The translations under genes and the position numbers were made by a program. 46,098 nt of DNA from JBGAPI01 sp044221335 (lineage in GTDB: Bacteria > Pseudomonadota > Gammaproteobacteria > Xanthomonadales > Ahniellaceae), in the NCBI GenBank assembly GCA_044221335.1, contig JBGAPI010000043.1, positions 1 to 46,098 on the forward strand, given 5' to 3'. The notes below the pieces were generated by a model. The model was not told the DNA's origin. It saw only the letters and a list, made by a program, of their open reading frames with translations, and did not search any database. Positions within the stretch are counted from its first letter, which is position 1. Each line of letters starts with the position of its first letter. Positions 25,268 to 33,090 of this stretch are shown here, one piece after another.

Positions 25268-25711
25268 ATGATCTCGCTGATCCAACGCGTCACCCGCGCC
25301 GCCGTCCATGTCGACGGCGAACTCGTCGGCGCCATCGAGCGCGGCCTGCTGGCGCTGGTCGCCGTCGAACCCGGCGATTCCGAGGCCAGCACCCGGCGGA
25401 TGCTGGAACGCCTGCGGGGCTACCGGGTGTTCGAGGACGAGGCCGGCAAGATGAACCGCTCGCTTGCGGACATCGGCGGCGGCCTGCTGCTGGTCTCGCA
25501 ATTCACCCTCGCCGCCGACACCGCGAAGGGCATGCGCGCCAGCTTCACCTCGGCCGCGGCCCCCGAGGAGGCGCGGCGCTGGTTCGACCGGCTGGTCGAG
25601 CTCGCCCGCGCGGAGCACCCCATCGTCGCCACCGGCCGCTTCGCCGCGAACATGCAGGTGAGCCTCGTCAACGACGGGCCGGTCACCTTCTGGCTCGAGG
25701 CGAGGGCGTAG
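25268..25711 (+). CDS. dtd: D-aminoacyl-tRNA deacylase (147 aa)
   Basis: Removes D-amino acids and glycine mischarged on tRNA. The SQFTLAADT motif (Ser77-Gln78-Phe79-Thr80) and the cis-Gly137-Pro138 motif in NDGPVTFWLE are both present; these define the chiral-proofreading site. Length matches E. coli Dtd (145 aa). The stop codon TAG lies within the GTAGGGC header of the REP-like element that separates it from convergent speA. Confidence 0.97.
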   Translation: MISLIQRVTRAAVHVDGELVGAIERGLLALVAVEPGDSEASTRRMLERLRGYRVFEDEAGKMNRSLADIGGGLLLVSQFTLAADTAKGMRASFTSAAAPEEARRWFDRLVELARAEHPIVATGRFAANMQVSLVNDGPVTFWLEARA

Positions 25712-25768
25712 GGCGCGCGGCGCGCCTGCGCCGAAACGCATCGCGCAGGCGCGCGGAGCGGGCCCTAC
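25708..25768. repeat. REP-like element between dtd and speA supplying both stop codons
   Basis: The element begins GTAGGGC (25708-25714) and ends GCCCTAC (25762-25768), a perfect inverted pair. Between them, GGCGCGC-like and GCGCAGGCGCG strings pair internally. The TAG stop of dtd (25709-25711) and the TAG stop of speA (complement of 25765-25767) are both inside these termini. Confidence 0.85.
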
Positions 25769-27663
25769 GGGGTAGCGTCGAGGTAGGTGTAGGCGGTCAG
25801 GCCCTGCTCCAGCGCCGCCTTCAGGCGCTCGTTCATTCCCGGCGTCAGGTCGGCGCGCTCGACCTTGGCGTTGAGGCGACGACGGAGGTCGGCGAGGTCG
25901 TAGCCGACCATCGTGAGCACGCGGTCGATGGTGTCGCCGCGACGGGCGTGCTCGAGCACCGCGCCGTCCGAACCGATGCGGACGTCGACGGAGTCGGTGT
26001 CGCCGAACAGGTTGTGGATGTCGCCCAGCGTCTCCTGGTAGGCGCCGACCATGAACAGGCCGAGGCGATAGGTCTCGCCGTGGCGGAGCTCGTGCAGCGG
26101 CAGGCTGGCGTCGACGCCCTCGGAGTCGACATAGTGGTCGATGCGACCGTCGGAGTCGCAGGTGAGGTCCGCGATCACGCCGTGGCGGGTCGGGGTCTCG
26201 GCCAGCCGCTCGATCGGCACGATCGGGAACACCTGGTCCAGCGCCCACACGTCGGGCACCGACTGGAACACCGAGAAGTTGACGAAGTACTTGTCGACCA
26301 GCTTCTCGTTCAGCTCGTCCAACGCCGCGCGATGGCTGCGCTCGGTGTCCTTCAGCCGCGAGCGGACCTGGTGCGAGATCGCGTAGAACAGGTCGTCGAG
26401 CTGTGCGCGCTGGTCGAGGCCGAGCTGTCCCAGCGCGAACAGCGCCTGGCCCTCGGCGAGGTGGTGCTGCGCCTCGTGGTAGAGCTCCAGCGCCGGACGG
26501 CGGTCGAGTTCCGCCAGCACCTCGCGCAGGTGACGGATCGCTGCCGCCTCGTCCTTTCCTTCGGGTGGCAGCGCGCCGGTCGGCGCCTGCTCGACCTCGC
26601 TGACATTGGCGATCAGCACCGCGTGGTGCGCCGTCAGCGCGCGGCCGGACTCGGTCAGCACGCGCGGCGGTGTCAGCTTCTCGGCGGCACAGGCCTCCGC
26701 CAGCGGACCGACGATGGTGGCGGCGTACTGGTCGAGCCCGTAGTTGATCGAGCATTCCGAGCGCGAGCGGGTGCCCTCGTAGTCGACGCCGAGACCGCCA
26801 CCGACGTCCATGTAGCGGATATCGACGCCGAGCCGCGCCAGCTCGACGAAGTAGCGGGTCGCCTCGCGCATGCCGCCGGCGATGTCGCGCACGTTGGAGA
26901 TCTGCGAGCCCATGTGGAAGTGCAGGAGCTTCAGCGTGTCGAGCTTGCCGGCGGCCTTCAGCGTCTGGACGAGGTCGAGGACCTGGCGCGGCGACAGGCC
27001 GAACTTGGCCTTGTCGCCGCCGGTGTTCTGCCACTTGCCGGCGCCGAGCGAGGCCAGCCGCATGCGCACGCCGAACAGCGGCTCGACGCCCAGTGCCGCG
27101 GCCTCCTCGAGCGCGACCTCGAGCTCGGAGGGTTTCTCGATCACGATGAAGGTGTCGAGGCCGAGCTTGCGCCCGATCAGCGCCAGCCGGATGAATTCGC
27201 GGTCCTTGTAGCCGTTGCAGATCACCGTGCCGCCGGTCGAGAGCGCCAGCACCGCCATCAGCTCCGGTTTGGAGCCGGCCTCGAGGCCAAAGCCCAGCGC
27301 CGCACCTGGCGCGGACTTGCCCTGGTCGACCAGCTCGCCGGCCACGCTCATGTGCTGGTTGACCTTGATCGGATAGATCGCGGTGTAGCCGCCGGCGTAG
27401 TCGTATTCGGTCATCGCGCGGGCGAACGCGCCCTGCAGGCGAGCGAGCTTGTCGCCCAGGATGTCGGTGAAGCGGATCAGCAGCGGCAACTGCATGCCGC
27501 GCTGGTGGGCGGCGGCGACCACTTCGGTCAGCGCCACGGTCGGCCCCTCGGCGCCGCGCGGTCGCGCGACCACCCGGCCGGCGGCATCGACATCGAAATA
27601 GCCCTCGCTCCAGTGCGCGATCGAATACAGGTGACGCGCGCGATCGATCGCGGACTCGTTCAT
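25765..27663 (-). CDS. speA: Biosynthetic arginine decarboxylase (632 aa)
   Basis: PLP enzyme converting arginine to agmatine, the first step of one route to putrescine. The PLP lysine is Lys100 in AIYPIKVNQHMSVA. The phosphate-binding region DVGGGLGVDYEGTRS, FHMGSQISNVRDI, and the C-terminal LFMVGAYQETLGDIHNLFGD are all family signatures. Length is close to E. coli SpeA (658). It diverges from speE through a symmetrical promoter region and ends in a REP-like element. No agmatinase gene (speB) or agmatine deiminase is in this window. Confidence 0.98.
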   Translation of the reverse strand: MNESAIDRARHLYSIAHWSEGYFDVDAAGRVVARPRGAEGPTVALTEVVAAAHQRGMQLPLLIRFTDILGDKLARLQGAFARAMTEYDYAGGYTAIYPIKVNQHMSVAGELVDQGKSAPGAALGFGLEAGSKPELMAVLALSTGGTVICNGYKDREFIRLALIGRKLGLDTFIVIEKPSELEVALEEAAALGVEPLFGVRMRLASLGAGKWQNTGGDKAKFGLSPRQVLDLVQTLKAAGKLDTLKLLHFHMGSQISNVRDIAGGMREATRYFVELARLGVDIRYMDVGGGLGVDYEGTRSRSECSINYGLDQYAATIVGPLAEACAAEKLTPPRVLTESGRALTAHHAVLIANVSEVEQAPTGALPPEGKDEAAAIRHLREVLAELDRRPALELYHEAQHHLAEGQALFALGQLGLDQRAQLDDLFYAISHQVRSRLKDTERSHRAALDELNEKLVDKYFVNFSVFQSVPDVWALDQVFPIVPIERLAETPTRHGVIADLTCDSDGRIDHYVDSEGVDASLPLHELRHGETYRLGLFMVGAYQETLGDIHNLFGDTDSVDVRIGSDGAVLEHARRGDTIDRVLTMVGYDLADLRRRLNAKVERADLTPGMNERLKAALEQGLTAYTYLDATP

Positions 27664-27679
27664 CCCGAAGACTCCAGCC

Positions 27680-27740
27680 GGAAAAAAGGGGCGCGTATTG
27701 TAGGGACTTTGCGCCGCTACAATGCGCGCCCCCTTTTTCC
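27680..27740. promoter_or_regulatory. Symmetrical divergent promoter region of speA and speE
   Basis: Two 24-base arms (27680-27703 and 27717-27740) match as inverted repeats at 22 of 24 positions, around a 13-base centre. Each arm contains CTACAAT pointing outward: TACAAT at 27718-27723 on the plus strand towards speE and at 27702-27697 on the minus strand towards speA. They are 15 bases apart, so each promoter's -35 region must overlap the other's -10. Both -10 boxes are 5/6 matches; the -35 regions are poor. Starts would fall near 27730 and 27690. Confidence 0.75.
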
Positions 27741-27764
27741 GCCCGACCCCGCGGGAGTGCTGCC

Positions 27765-28613
27765 ATGACGCTCGACCAGAACTGGTTCTCGGAACCCTTC
27801 GAATTCTCCGGCTCGGCGATCTCGTTCCGGATCACCGGCAAGCTGTGGGAGGAGAAGACCGCCTTCCAGCACATCGAGATCTACGACACCACCGACTGGG
27901 GCAAGCTGATGGTGATCGACGGCGCGGTGATGCTCACCACTCGCGACAACTTCCTCTACCACGAGATGATGTCGCACCCGGCGCTGTTCACCCATGCCCA
28001 TCCGCGCAACGTCGTGATCATCGGCGGCGGCGACTGCGGCACGCTGCGCGAGGTGCTGCGCCACGCCTCGGTCGAGACCGCCGTGCAGTGCGACATCGAC
28101 GAGGGCGTGACCCGGGCGGCGTTGAAGTACTTCCCGGAACTCTGCGAGTCCAACGGCGACCCGCGCGCGACGTTGATGTTCGACGACGGAATCAAGTACA
28201 TGCGCGAGCTGGCGCCGGACAGCGTCGATGTCGTGATCGTCGATTCGACCGATCCGGTCGGGCCGGCGGAGGGCCTGTTCAACGCCGCGTTCTACGCCTC
28301 CTGCTTCAGGGCGCTGCGCGACGGCGGCATCCTCGTCCAGCAGAGCGAATCGCCGCTGATCCACCTCGACCTGATCCGTTCGATGCGCGAGCACATCCGC
28401 GGCGCCGGCTTCGCCGCCGTGCGCACCCTGCCATTCCCGCAGCCCTGCTACCCGACCGGCTGGTGGAGCTGCACGATGGCGCAGAAGAACGGCACGCTCG
28501 CCACCTTCCGGGCCGAAGCCGCCGCCCGCAAGGCCTTCGCCACTCGCTACTACAGCGCCGACGTGCATCGCGGCGCGCTGGCGGAGATCCCGTTCGTCGC
28601 CGCCGCCCTGTAG
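27765..28613 (+). CDS. speE: Spermidine synthase (282 aa)
   Basis: Transfers aminopropyl from decarboxylated SAM to putrescine. The SAM-type binding motif is VVIIGGGDCGTLREVL, the catalytic motif VIVDSTDPVGPAEGLF holds the conserved aspartates, and the N-terminal half has the family segment YDTTDWGKLMVIDGAVMLTT. FPQPCYPTGWWSCTMA is near the end. Length equals E. coli SpeE (288). The start has a weak Shine-Dalgarno (GGGAG). It is divergent from speA. The stop TAG is part of a GTAGAG repeat header. Confidence 0.97.
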   Translation: MTLDQNWFSEPFEFSGSAISFRITGKLWEEKTAFQHIEIYDTTDWGKLMVIDGAVMLTTRDNFLYHEMMSHPALFTHAHPRNVVIIGGGDCGTLREVLRHASVETAVQCDIDEGVTRAALKYFPELCESNGDPRATLMFDDGIKYMRELAPDSVDVVIVDSTDPVGPAEGLFNAAFYASCFRALRDGGILVQQSESPLIHLDLIRSMREHIRGAGFAAVRTLPFPQPCYPTGWWSCTMAQKNGTLATFRAEAAARKAFATRYYSADVHRGALAEIPFVAAAL

Positions 28614-28645
28614 AGTGGCGCTCGCGCCGCGCTGTGCACGCCGGA
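28611..28645. repeat. REP-like element starting at the speE stop codon
   Basis: The stop TAG opens a TAGAGTGGCGCTCGCGCC string; GGCGCTCGCGCC is palindromic. It resembles the end of the window at 46027. The remaining bases to 28874 hold TCCGGACGTCAGTCCG, another short palindrome, and no gene. Confidence 0.6.
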
Positions 28646-28874
28646 CGGGCCAAAGCAGCGACCACGATCCCCTCTGCCCGCGGCGGCGTCCGGACGTCAG
28701 TCCGAACGGTCAACCGACGGCCCCGCAGCGCGTTGCCGTTCGATTGGACGGTCGTTTTCGACCCCCAGCCGGTCGACATCGGATGTTCCGGCACTTGAGC
28801 TGGTGCACAAATTTCAAACAATGGTAAACGTACCCTAGACCCCCGTTCGACAGGATTCGCAGCAACCGATCACC

Positions 28875-29696
28875 ATGGGCACACCGCTGGTCTACTTCCT
28901 CTCCACCGGCCGCTGCGGCACGCAGTACGCGACCGAGCTCTTGACCCGTGCCGCCCCGGAAAACGCCGTCGTGCTGCACGAGCCGCTCCGCGAGCGCTAT
29001 GCGTCGCGCAAGATCCTGCGGGCGCCCAACCTCGCCAATCGCCTGCGCGAGTATCCGGCGGCGCGCGACCAGTTCGCCGAGGTGGAGAGGATCCACGCCG
29101 AGGGCCGGATCTACATCGAGACCGGCTGGCCGGTGTTCGGTTGGCTGCCGCTCCTGAAGGAGCGCTACGGCAACGACCTCGTGATCGTGCATCTGGTGCG
29201 GGAACCGATCCGCTTCGCCCATTCGATGGCCTCGCATTACCTGTACCGGCCCGAGTACCGCAAGGACCGCTACACCGAGCTGGCAGCGATCATGCCGACC
29301 GACCCGGGCTGCCGTTTCGACGCCTACGCCGAACACTGGCCGGGCTTCAACGACGTCGAGAAGTGCCTCTACCTGTGGCTCGAGATCAATGCCTGGGGCG
29401 AGGAACTGAAACAGCGTTTCCCGACCGGCTGGGTCAACGTACGCTCGAAGGACCTGTTCACCAAGCCGCTCGCCTTCCTCGATCGCCTGCGCGCCTCCCA
29501 CCCCGGTCTGCGCTTCCTGCGCAACCCGACCGACCTGCCGGGCGAGGTCGACCAGTGGCATTTCCCGTTGACCTTCGATGTCGACGGCGTCCGCGGACCG
29601 TCGGAAGTCGCCTCGCTGGCGGCGCACTACGGCTTCGAGGGCCCGACCTCCGCGGACGTGCTGGCACAGCGCTTCGACGCCGCCGTCGGACACTGA
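28875..29696 (+). CDS. Sulfotransferase-like protein (273 aa)
   Basis: P-loop protein resembling bacterial sulfotransferases. The N-terminal FLSTGRCGTQYATELLTRA is a 5'-phosphosulfate-binding loop form, and IVHLVREPIRFAHSMASHYL fits the 3'-phosphate motif (RxP...S). WLEINAWGEELKQRFP and VNVRSKDLFTKPLAFLDRL continue the fold. Length is right for a single domain. Typical substrates are carbohydrates, lipids or peptides; none can be named. A weak promoter is possible upstream (TTGAGC at 28796 and AACAAT 16 bases later). It is convergent with a glycosyltransferase-like gene, which may act on the same glycan (inference). Confidence 0.8.
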   Translation: MGTPLVYFLSTGRCGTQYATELLTRAAPENAVVLHEPLRERYASRKILRAPNLANRLREYPAARDQFAEVERIHAEGRIYIETGWPVFGWLPLLKERYGNDLVIVHLVREPIRFAHSMASHYLYRPEYRKDRYTELAAIMPTDPGCRFDAYAEHWPGFNDVEKCLYLWLEINAWGEELKQRFPTGWVNVRSKDLFTKPLAFLDRLRASHPGLRFLRNPTDLPGEVDQWHFPLTFDVDGVRGPSEVASLAAHYGFEGPTSADVLAQRFDAAVGH

Positions 29697-29697
29697 T

Positions 29698-29775
29698 GTA
29701 GGAGCGGCGTCAGCCGCGACCTCCGCGGGGCGGCAGCCGCGACGTCCGAGGGGCGCGAGCCCCGAGTTCGAGGCG
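29698..29775. repeat. REP-like repeats after the sulfotransferase gene
   Basis: GTAGGAGCGGCGTCAGCCGCG begins just after the TGA stop; AGCGGCGTCAGCCGC is palindromic. A second short palindrome, GGGGCGCGAGCCCC, follows. These match the common TGTAGGAGCGGC REP headers of xanthomonads and pseudomonads. Confidence 0.75.
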
Positions 29776-29805
29776 TCGGCCGTCTTGGCTCAGGGCGCAC
29801 CCCGC

Positions 29806-30756
29806 TCACACGAGGGGCAATCGCCCCTCCAGCCACGCTCGCCGGTCCGCATCCAGCGGCCCCGGCGCATCGAAGATCGGGTTGTCGGAATTCTGTTCGG
29901 CAAACAGCCAGTGGTAATGCACGTGGACCAGGTTCGTGAAATCCGGGCCGATCCGCTCGGGATCGAGGCTGTCGTGCAGGTGCAGCGGATAGTTGTAGCG
30001 CGGCGAGAGCTCCGCGACACCGCGGGTCGCCGACCACAGCGCGACCGACAGAGCGGCCTGGTTCGAGCCCCAGTAGCGACCGACGTCGGAGGTGACCGCG
30101 CCGGCACCGGCCCGGAACGGCTGCATCTCGCGGTAGGGCCGCAATCCTTCGCGGACCGAGCGGAAGAACACCTCGGCCCAGCGCTGCATCAGCCCGAGTC
30201 CGCCGCGCGCCACCACCAGGCCGCCGTTGTAGCTGGCCTTGATCGGCCGTCCGTCGACGAAGGTCCTCGACCACGGGACGACCTCGTAGTCGACCGCGGC
30301 GGAGCGGCACAGCGCGCGCCAGTACTCGTCCATCGGATCGCCTGCGCCGGTGCTGGCGGAGCCCTTGAGATCCACCGGACGCAGTGCCGCATCCACGCCG
30401 TCGGGCAGCAGGAATTCGAGCGGCTCGCGCAGGAACACGGTGTCGCTGTCCAGCACCACCAGGGTCGAATGGCCGTACTGCGCCTCGACGAAGGCCGCCG
30501 CGGCGACCCGGTTGGCGGAGCCGTAGTCGGGGGCGTCGCGGTTGAGTTCGCGGTCGTCGAACACGACCTCCAGGCGGTCGAGTTCGCGGCGGGTTGCCGC
30601 CGCCAGGGGCGGGCCACGGCGGGGCGACAGTGCATGGATCGGCGCGTCGCGGAAGCGCCCGCCCCAGCGGCGGATGCTGTCGAACAGCAGCAGCGCCTGC
30701 GCTTCGAGCGCGTTGCCCTCGATACAGGCGACAAAGGCGAGGTCGGGACGGCTCAC
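29806..30756 (-). CDS. Glycosyltransferase-like protein, GT-A fold (316 aa)
   Basis: The protein starts at a GTG (SRPDLAFVACIEGNALEAQA) and continues with LLFDSIRRWGGRFRDAPIHA and STLVVLDSDTVFLREPLEFL, where DSD is a DxD-type metal site of nucleotide-sugar transferases. Downstream are RPIKASYNGGLVVARGGLGL and RYWGSNQAALSVALWSATRG, which look like the acceptor-side residues (NGG and SNQ). An ATG at 30834 adds a low-complexity N-terminus, so the GTG at 30756 is preferred. No specific sugar or acceptor can be named. Bases 30757-30988 are non-coding and divergent to ybeD. Confidence 0.65.
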   Translation of the reverse strand: MSRPDLAFVACIEGNALEAQALLLFDSIRRWGGRFRDAPIHALSPRRGPPLAAATRRELDRLEVVFDDRELNRDAPDYGSANRVAAAAFVEAQYGHSTLVVLDSDTVFLREPLEFLLPDGVDAALRPVDLKGSASTGAGDPMDEYWRALCRSAAVDYEVVPWSRTFVDGRPIKASYNGGLVVARGGLGLMQRWAEVFFRSVREGLRPYREMQPFRAGAGAVTSDVGRYWGSNQAALSVALWSATRGVAELSPRYNYPLHLHDSLDPERIGPDFTNLVHVHYHWLFAEQNSDNPIFDAPGPLDADRRAWLEGRLPLV

Positions 30757-30988
30757 GCGCTCGGCTCGGCTGACGGGTTCGGATCGGTGAGCCGCGCAGC
30801 GTAGGCGGGCGACGGCAGCCCGACAAGCCGGCATACTGGCGGCGGCGCGCCGCCGCCATTGATTTCCCGCCCGGCGGCACCCACTGAGGGGCGCCGCGAC
30901 AATGACGGGTCGGATCGACCGCGCAGGCGGCCGCGCCGGTCGAGGTCGCGAGGAGTTTTTTTGGCGTTTTCGGCGAGGTTCAGGTCGG

Positions 30989-31249
30989 ATGAGCGAGCAG
31001 GGCTATCAATTTCCAGGAAGTTTCGAGGTCACCGCGGTCGGCAACGCCGACGTCGACCTCGAGGCGGTGCTGACCGCCGCCGTCCACCACAGCGGCCTGA
31101 CCGTCCTGGCCGGCTCCAAGCGCCAGCGCCCGTCGCGCGGCGGCCGCTTCGTCGCGGTCAGCCTGTCCTTCCTCTGCCCGGATCGGCCGCACCTGGAAGC
31201 GGTCTATGCCGAGGTCCGTCGCCACCCGGGCGTCCGCTGGACCCTCTGA
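30989..31249 (+). CDS. ybeD: YbeD/DUF493 family protein (86 aa)
   Basis: Small ferredoxin-like ACT-type domain protein of the DUF493 family. The segments YQFPGSFEVTAVGNADVDLE, TVLAGSKRQRPSRGGRFVAV and LSFLCPDRPHLEAVYAEVRRHPGV match the family. It sits directly before lipB (11-base gap) as in E. coli, where ybeD precedes lipB. I chose the ATG at 30989 with AGGTCGG upstream; the frame is open upstream but begins in a poor context. Function is unknown, with a suggested tie to lipoylation. Confidence 0.93.
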   Translation: MSEQGYQFPGSFEVTAVGNADVDLEAVLTAAVHHSGLTVLAGSKRQRPSRGGRFVAVSLSFLCPDRPHLEAVYAEVRRHPGVRWTL

Positions 31250-31260
31250 GCGCGCCCGCC

Positions 31261-31944
31261 ATGACCTCGCGTCGTGTCGTCGTGCGCCGTCTTGGGCGGC
31301 AGCCCTACGTGCCGGTGTGGCGCGCGATGCAGGCCTACACCGACCGCCGCGACGGCGACAGCGCCGACGAACTCTGGCTCACCGAGCACGATCCGGTGTT
31401 CACCCTCGGCCAGGCCGGCAAGCCCGAGCACGTGCTGGCGCCCGGCGACATCCCGGTGCTGCCGGTGGATCGCGGCGGCCAGGTCACCTACCACGGCCCT
31501 GGCCAGCTGGTCGCCTATCCGCTGTTCGACCTGCGCCGGATGAAGCTCGGCGTACGCGAGCTGGTGGACGGCATCGAGCAGGCGGTGATCGACACGCTGG
31601 CCGGCTGGAACATTGCCGCCGCGCGCCGCGCCGGCGCTCCCGGGGTCTACGTGGAACCGGCGAAGGTCATGGCCCTCGGGCTGCGCGTCCGACGCGGCTG
31701 TTCCTTCCACGGACTCGCCTTCAACGTCGATATGGATCTTTCGCCTTACGACCGGATCAACCCCTGTGGCTACCAGGGGCTGGCCGTGACCCAGGTGCTA
31801 GACTTGGGCGGCCCGGCGAGCCTCGCCGTGGTGGCCGATGCGCTGCTCGCCCGCCTGGCGACGCAATTCGATTTCGTACCGCACTTCGAGGCGGTTCCGC
31901 CGCCCGAACTGACCGCTGTCGCCGAAGCCGCCCATGTCCAGTGA
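31261..31944 (+). CDS. lipB: Lipoyl(octanoyl) transferase (227 aa)
   Basis: Transfers octanoate from acyl-carrier protein to lipoyl domains. The catalytic lysine is Lys135 in PAKVMALGLRVRRG and the nucleophile is Cys169 in RINPCG, the same numbers as in E. coli LipB. RGGQVTYHGPGQLVAYP and SFHGLAFNVDMDL are further signatures. Length is normal. The 3' end overlaps lipA by 11 bases, so they are coupled. Confidence 0.98.
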   Translation: MTSRRVVVRRLGRQPYVPVWRAMQAYTDRRDGDSADELWLTEHDPVFTLGQAGKPEHVLAPGDIPVLPVDRGGQVTYHGPGQLVAYPLFDLRRMKLGVRELVDGIEQAVIDTLAGWNIAAARRAGAPGVYVEPAKVMALGLRVRRGCSFHGLAFNVDMDLSPYDRINPCGYQGLAVTQVLDLGGPASLAVVADALLARLATQFDFVPHFEAVPPPELTAVAEAAHVQ

Positions 31945-32959
31945 CGCCCCCCTGTCGAAGTCGATCCCGCTCGCCGTGGTCGACGCCGGCGCGCCCCCGA
32001 GCCTGACTCCGGGCGCGCGCCAGACCGGCCACGAGAAGACCTCGCGCAATCCGGTCACCTTCGATCCGTCCCGGCCGCTGCTGCGCAAGCCCGACTGGAT
32101 CCGGGTGCGGATCCCGCCGACCAACGCGGTCGCCGAACTGAAGAAGCAGCTGCGCGCCAATTCGCTGGTCACCGTCTGCGAAGAGGCGTCCTGCCCGAAC
32201 ATCCACGAGTGCTTCTCCAAGGGCACCGCGACCTTCATGGTGCTGGGCGAGGTCTGCACCCGGCGCTGCTCGTTCTGTGACGTCGCCCACGGCCGGCCGA
32301 AGCCGCCGGACGCCGAGGAGCCGGCCAAGCTGGCCCGCACCATCCGCGACATGAAGCTGCGCTATGTCGTGATCACCTCGGTCGACCGCGACGACCTCCG
32401 CGACGGCGGCGGCGGCCACTTCGCCGAGTGCATCCGCCAGGTGCGGGCCGCGAGCCCGGGCATCCAGATCGAGATCCTGACCCCGGACTTCCGCGGCCGC
32501 GGCAAGTTCGAGCGCGCGCTCGCGGAGCTCGCCACGGCGCCGCCGGACGTGTTCAACCACAACCTCGAGACCGTGCGCCCGCTGTACCGCGAGGTGCGCC
32601 CGGGCGCCGACTACGACTGGTCGCTGCGCCTGCTCGCCGAATTCAAGGCCCAGCACCCGACGGTGCCGACCAAGTCCGGCATCATGCTGGGCCTGGGCGA
32701 GACCCGCGAGCAGGTCGAAGAGGCGATGCGGGACCTGCGCGCCCACCGGGTCGACATGGTCACCATCGGCCAGTACCTGCAGCCCTCGGTGCACCACCAT
32801 CCGGTCATCCGCTACTGGACGCCGGCGGAGTTCGACGAGCTCGCCGCCTACGGCAAGACACTCGGTTTTACCCAGGTGGCGTCCGGACCCCTGGTCCGTT
32901 CGTCCTACCATGCGGACCAAATGGCACATGCGGCGGGCGTCGTCGCCGTGCCAGCCTGA
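31934..32959 (+). CDS. lipA: Lipoyl synthase (341 aa)
   Basis: Radical SAM enzyme inserting two sulfurs into octanoyl groups. The auxiliary cluster cysteines are Cys82, Cys87 and Cys93 (VCEEASCPNIHEC). The radical SAM cluster is Cys108, Cys112 and Cys115 (CTRRCSFC). The C-terminal RSSYHAD holds the serine ligand of the auxiliary cluster. SGIMLGLGET and TIGQYLQPSVHHHPV are conserved. Length is normal. LipB and LipA together make the whole endogenous pathway; the window gives no scavenging ligase LplA. Confidence 0.98.
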   Translation: MSSDAPLSKSIPLAVVDAGAPPSLTPGARQTGHEKTSRNPVTFDPSRPLLRKPDWIRVRIPPTNAVAELKKQLRANSLVTVCEEASCPNIHECFSKGTATFMVLGEVCTRRCSFCDVAHGRPKPPDAEEPAKLARTIRDMKLRYVVITSVDRDDLRDGGGGHFAECIRQVRAASPGIQIEILTPDFRGRGKFERALAELATAPPDVFNHNLETVRPLYREVRPGADYDWSLRLLAEFKAQHPTVPTKSGIMLGLGETREQVEEAMRDLRAHRVDMVTIGQYLQPSVHHHPVIRYWTPAEFDELAAYGKTLGFTQVASGPLVRSSYHADQMAHAAGVVAVPA

Positions 32960-33090
32960 TCCGGGCGGGAACCTTGGCCGCGCATTTGCACTCCAAGCGC
33001 GACGCTCCCGTCTGGATCGGTTCACGGCTGCATCATCCGATCTGGATCACCCTGTTGTTCGTCGTCGTTTCCACCGAGGTTTCGCCACTC

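Noticed and set aside
25184..27874. 896-aa minus-strand frame
   Set aside because: A shadow frame over speA and dtd; speA is in another frame and fully conserved.
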